Below, in pieces: positions 60,476 to 64,000 of a stretch of 64,000 nt of DNA. The notes under the pieces were generated by a model. It was not told where the DNA came from. It searched no databases and was given only the letters and a program-made list of their open reading frames with translations. Within the stretch, counting starts at the first letter, position 1; every line of letters begins with the position of its first letter. Made by a program: the position numbers and the translations under genes. The stretch comes from Glandiceps talaboti. Lineage: Eukaryota; Hemichordata; Enteropneusta; Spengelidae. Location: the NCBI RefSeq assembly GCF_964340395.1, contig NC_135552.1:21599181-21663180 (forward strand), given 5' to 3'.

Positions 60476-63284
60476 TTTTCGATTTGATGAGTGAAACCTG
60501 ACTGACAACGGCTGTCTTATTCATCAAAGGTGAAAACATCAACAACAAAAAAGATGACATGGGATGACACAAGATCAGATAAAAGGTCAAGGGTCAATAC
60601 AGTGTATTCTCTTCAGTGAAATCAGAAACATCTCCTTTGTGTATCACAGCAGATAAGATGTCGGATAACTGAAAGGAGATTTTAAAGTCCTTGTCTGTAG
60701 AACTGATGGCTTGCCAATTACCAGTTCTCTGCTATTTGATCCTTATACTTTCTATCTTATTGTTATATAGAAAATTCATAATAAAGGATTTGATCTTTTA
60801 CATTTCTGAGTATAGTAAGGAATTCTGATAAGTTCGTTTGGTCTATATTTTGTTAGAGTGCACATTTGACTGTTCATCACTACAGTTATATGTTTGTACA
60901 CTTTTTTAATTGATATTTTGATAATGTTTTCCTAACGTAAGAGACCTAGCCTACCTGTAGACTTCAAGAACTATTGCTTTACACTATTCTGCTATTGTAA
61001 CTGACATTTTTATTTTTTGAAATTAGCGTCATGGCGAAAAATTCAAAAAGTCAATCAGGGTCACTTTCTCTCCAGAATATATTAGTTTAATTTATCAGCT
61101 GTAAATTGGTATGAAAATTTATTTGAATCTCTGACTTAGTTACGTACCTCAGTGTACTTGTTCTAGAAGTTTGTAGTTGCAAATAGAAGTAGAATTAGAA
61201 TTCTATGTAAATGTAAGAATAATAGAGCATGTGCAAAGCAAAGGCACATGACATACAAATTGAAATGTACTTATAATAAATAGATTGAGCAATTAGACAG
61301 GCGTTAATTTTAATATAGTTTTAACTTATGCACAATTAACACATATCCAGACCCCAATGGTCTATTGAATACCCTAATACTTAAAAAACATATTTATGAA
61401 AAAAATTATTTTACATATAATGTAAATTAAATTATACATGCCATTAGCATACGAAAAACATTAATCATTTAAGCCAATGACATGTACATGTAGCTGATAA
61501 TGTATGATGGAACGCTACAAGTAGGCTACGAGGACATTTAGATTTTACCTTTTATGCAGCAATGTTATCTGTACAACTTTGTATTCTTCACATACATGTC
61601 GGCTATAATCCCTGTCTAATGGATCTTTCTTTGATGGCTATCTCTAGGACTAAATTTGTTTTGCTGACGGAGCAGTTCGTCTCATCTTAATTTTCAAATC
61701 AAAGGCATTTAAATGTGGACCATGCCTGTCATTCATTACTATTGGTTAATTATGTTTTGAGCAAGATATTAAAAGCCAACAAGTTTGCAGTATAGTGTGA
61801 TGAGAAAATGTTGAATGCTTTACATGAGCTTTTGCGAAGTGAGGAAATAAGTTTATCATGAGAGATATATCAGTTGCAACTTTAAAGGCAGTTTTAATTG
61901 AGTAAATGCAGATTACATATAGTTAAAAAAATAGCTATCCAGCCTCATCAGTATGGTATCTGTATGTACAAAATAACATATACAAAAGTTTGACTTAGTA
62001 AAAAGCAATAAGTCGAATGGTAAAGTGTACCTGAATTCTGAACAGGTATATAACTGGGGTAGAGATTATTGTATAGAAAACTATACAAATTTTACCAGAT
62101 TTCCTTCCTCTTTTCCCAACCCCCTTTCCATGGTTCCCAATCCCTCAGCATAAAACACAAAATCTGTTCCATGGGGATGACATTGAAAATCAGACACTAA
62201 TCAGCCGTGTTTTAAGTATTTGAATTTCATCCTGTCCGCATACATCTACATGACTGCTCAACCATAATCATTTCCTAGTCTAATAACAGGGGTCAAAGTA
62301 TCAATACCAGTGGACTGCGAACAAACTCGTTGATTTGCTGACATGAGAGACAGACTTATTTTACCTGTCTCTCTCACTCATCCTCTAAATGCTGCAAATC
62401 TCGGAACCTAATTCAAACCTTGAAAATTACCAGGGACTCTTTTTAAAGTCAGTAATTGAGGTTTTACGTGACTTTTTAAGGATTCTAATGACTTCTTTTT
62501 TTAAGTGGTGAAACGAATCTCTCAGAGCTAGCTCATTTTGAAAGGCCATGAGTTAAATTGTCTTTTAGACATAGTTTGTGTATTTATCCGTATTGACCTT
62601 CGGGCTTAGTCTTCAAGGATGTAGACTTTGTGGCATCATGTAATGCTTGACTTGGTGGCATCTTGGATGTATCAACTGACATGGCAGGTCTTAGTCTAAT
62701 ATTTAACAGTTCACATTTGATGGAACTGATGAGTATGTTGTATTTTAATATAAATTATTAAAGAGCTACACTATGATTGCCTTAGTCAATGACTTCCGGG
62801 TGCCTTTGGGAAATTAAAATAACTATGACATGTCTTCTCCTCCTTATTAGATGGTATTGTCAAGTATTACTTTCTTCAAGGATTCTGTAAGGTTTCTTGA
62901 TACAGATGATGAATTAGCCCAGGGGTTCTATACTATTATCATTAGTAAGTGAACATATATATATCTGTGTATATCTGAAAAACTATTAACTCAAGACTTT
63001 GTATCTATACAGAGATTCAGGCAATCAGGAACACACCAACAGTCATTTCATTCTTTCATCCCAGAAACCATAATGGCATAATTAACACAATTACCTGGCA
63101 TACACATTTTATTCTTTAAAAAGTGTTCTCCATCAGTAACGTTGACCCCTCTAGTTTTTTACATGATAAATGCCAAGAACTCACTGTGAGCAAGGATGTT
63201 CAATATGCTATTCTTAGCAAGTACTACATGTGTACTACTATTACAGGTTCTGAGCAGTGTTATACTGTAAACTTCAAGTCGATA
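60476..63284. other. Long unassigned AT-rich stretch
   Basis: No open frame of note, no repeat and no RNA gene was recognised over about 2.8 kb. Confidence 0.5.
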
Positions 63285-63558
<274 letters not shown>

Positions 63559-63577
63559 TATATAATATAATATGCAT

Positions 63578-63855
63578 TAAACATGAAGTAAACATATGGA
63601 TTTTACTAGATTTCCTCTCAAAACATTGTCAAAGATAACTATTTTTTAGCTGAAGGAAACCTGCCAGCAATTTGTGATAGCTATTATAGCCAAATCTGCT
63701 GGGTTATCTTGATATATAATCATGTTATGTGTTAAACATGAAGTAAACGTAATATGGATTTTCTCTCAAAGTTGTTATGAAAGATACTGGAATTTTAGCT
63801 AAACGAAAATCTCGTTAGTAATTAAGTTTGTTGAACTATCAGTGCTCTAGATTGA
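63578..63855. repeat. ~155-bp repeat, copies 2 and 3
   Basis: TTAAACATGAAGTAAAC begins at 63577 and 63732. Copy 2 keeps CTAGATTTCCTCTCAA, CAAAGATAACT, TTTAGCTGAAGGAAACCTGC and GTGATAGCTATTATAGCC. Copy 3 keeps ATGGATTTTCTCTCAAAG, GAAAGATACTGGAATTTTAG and CGAAAATCTCG before similarity fades. Confidence 0.9.
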
Positions 63856-64000
63856 TAGAATCTGTTGACGTCATTTCTGTAATTGCCTCTTCTTCAGGTT
63901 CTGCATACATGTCATACAATAATGATAGTCAGATTAGATCTAAGCACATTCCTGTGATGTTAGAATTAATATTCAGTTTTACATCTGAAAATTGGCATTC

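Overview
This window looks like AT-rich, intron-poor-to-intergenic nuclear DNA from an animal, most likely a marine invertebrate. The grounds are: no bacterial-style gene packing and no recognisable protein domain in any frame; very long (CT)n/(GA)n tracts; frequent ACATGTA-type words; many short decayed tandem duplications; and several dispersed repeat types of the kind seen in marine invertebrate genomes. The phylum cannot be settled from this sequence alone. I found no rRNA, no tRNA gene, no CRISPR array, no intact transposase, reverse transcriptase or viral gene, and no complete protein-coding gene.

Layout. 0-6.2 kb: a 42-bp minisatellite, a GTGTA microsatellite, a 186-bp CT tract, one exon-like block (5.5 kb) and a second, unrelated 42-bp array. 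6.5-13 kb: short duplications, a hairpin and a diverged pair of related segments (10.2 and 10.8 kb). 13.7-17.4 kb: a SINE-like copy, a TGGA array and a dispersed element built of about 147-bp modules ending in CA/CAGA. 18.4-25 kb: several two- or three-copy duplications, a foldback and one exon-like block. 26.3-31.7 kb: a mosaic of decayed tandem arrays, including a 108-bp unit present in inverted orientation 2.5 kb apart at about 98% identity. 32 kb: a perfect 21-bp-stem hairpin. 35.5-36.7 kb: a 43-bp minisatellite with a dimeric higher-order segment. 37-38.6 kb: extreme AT, poly(A), then an AC-only-like stretch. 38.8-40.2 kb: a cluster of protein-like open frames on both strands. 41.5-46.6 kb: an 88-bp array, three more SINE-like copies (one inverted), homopolymers and a dispersed element carrying a perfect TGCGCATGCGCA palindrome. 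47.6 kb: the best exon-like block. 50-64 kb: GA tracts, 85-, 155- and 207-bp duplications and mostly featureless AT-rich DNA.

Coding potential. Open frames here reach 181 codons only inside a 4-bp repeat and otherwise about 136 codons. At this base composition (I estimate one stop per about 15 codons) such lengths are near chance. I therefore list as candidate exons only frames bounded by plausible splice signals or clustered together, at low confidence. The plainest biological message of the window is its tandem-repeat biology: about twenty independent local duplications with units of 40-210 bp.
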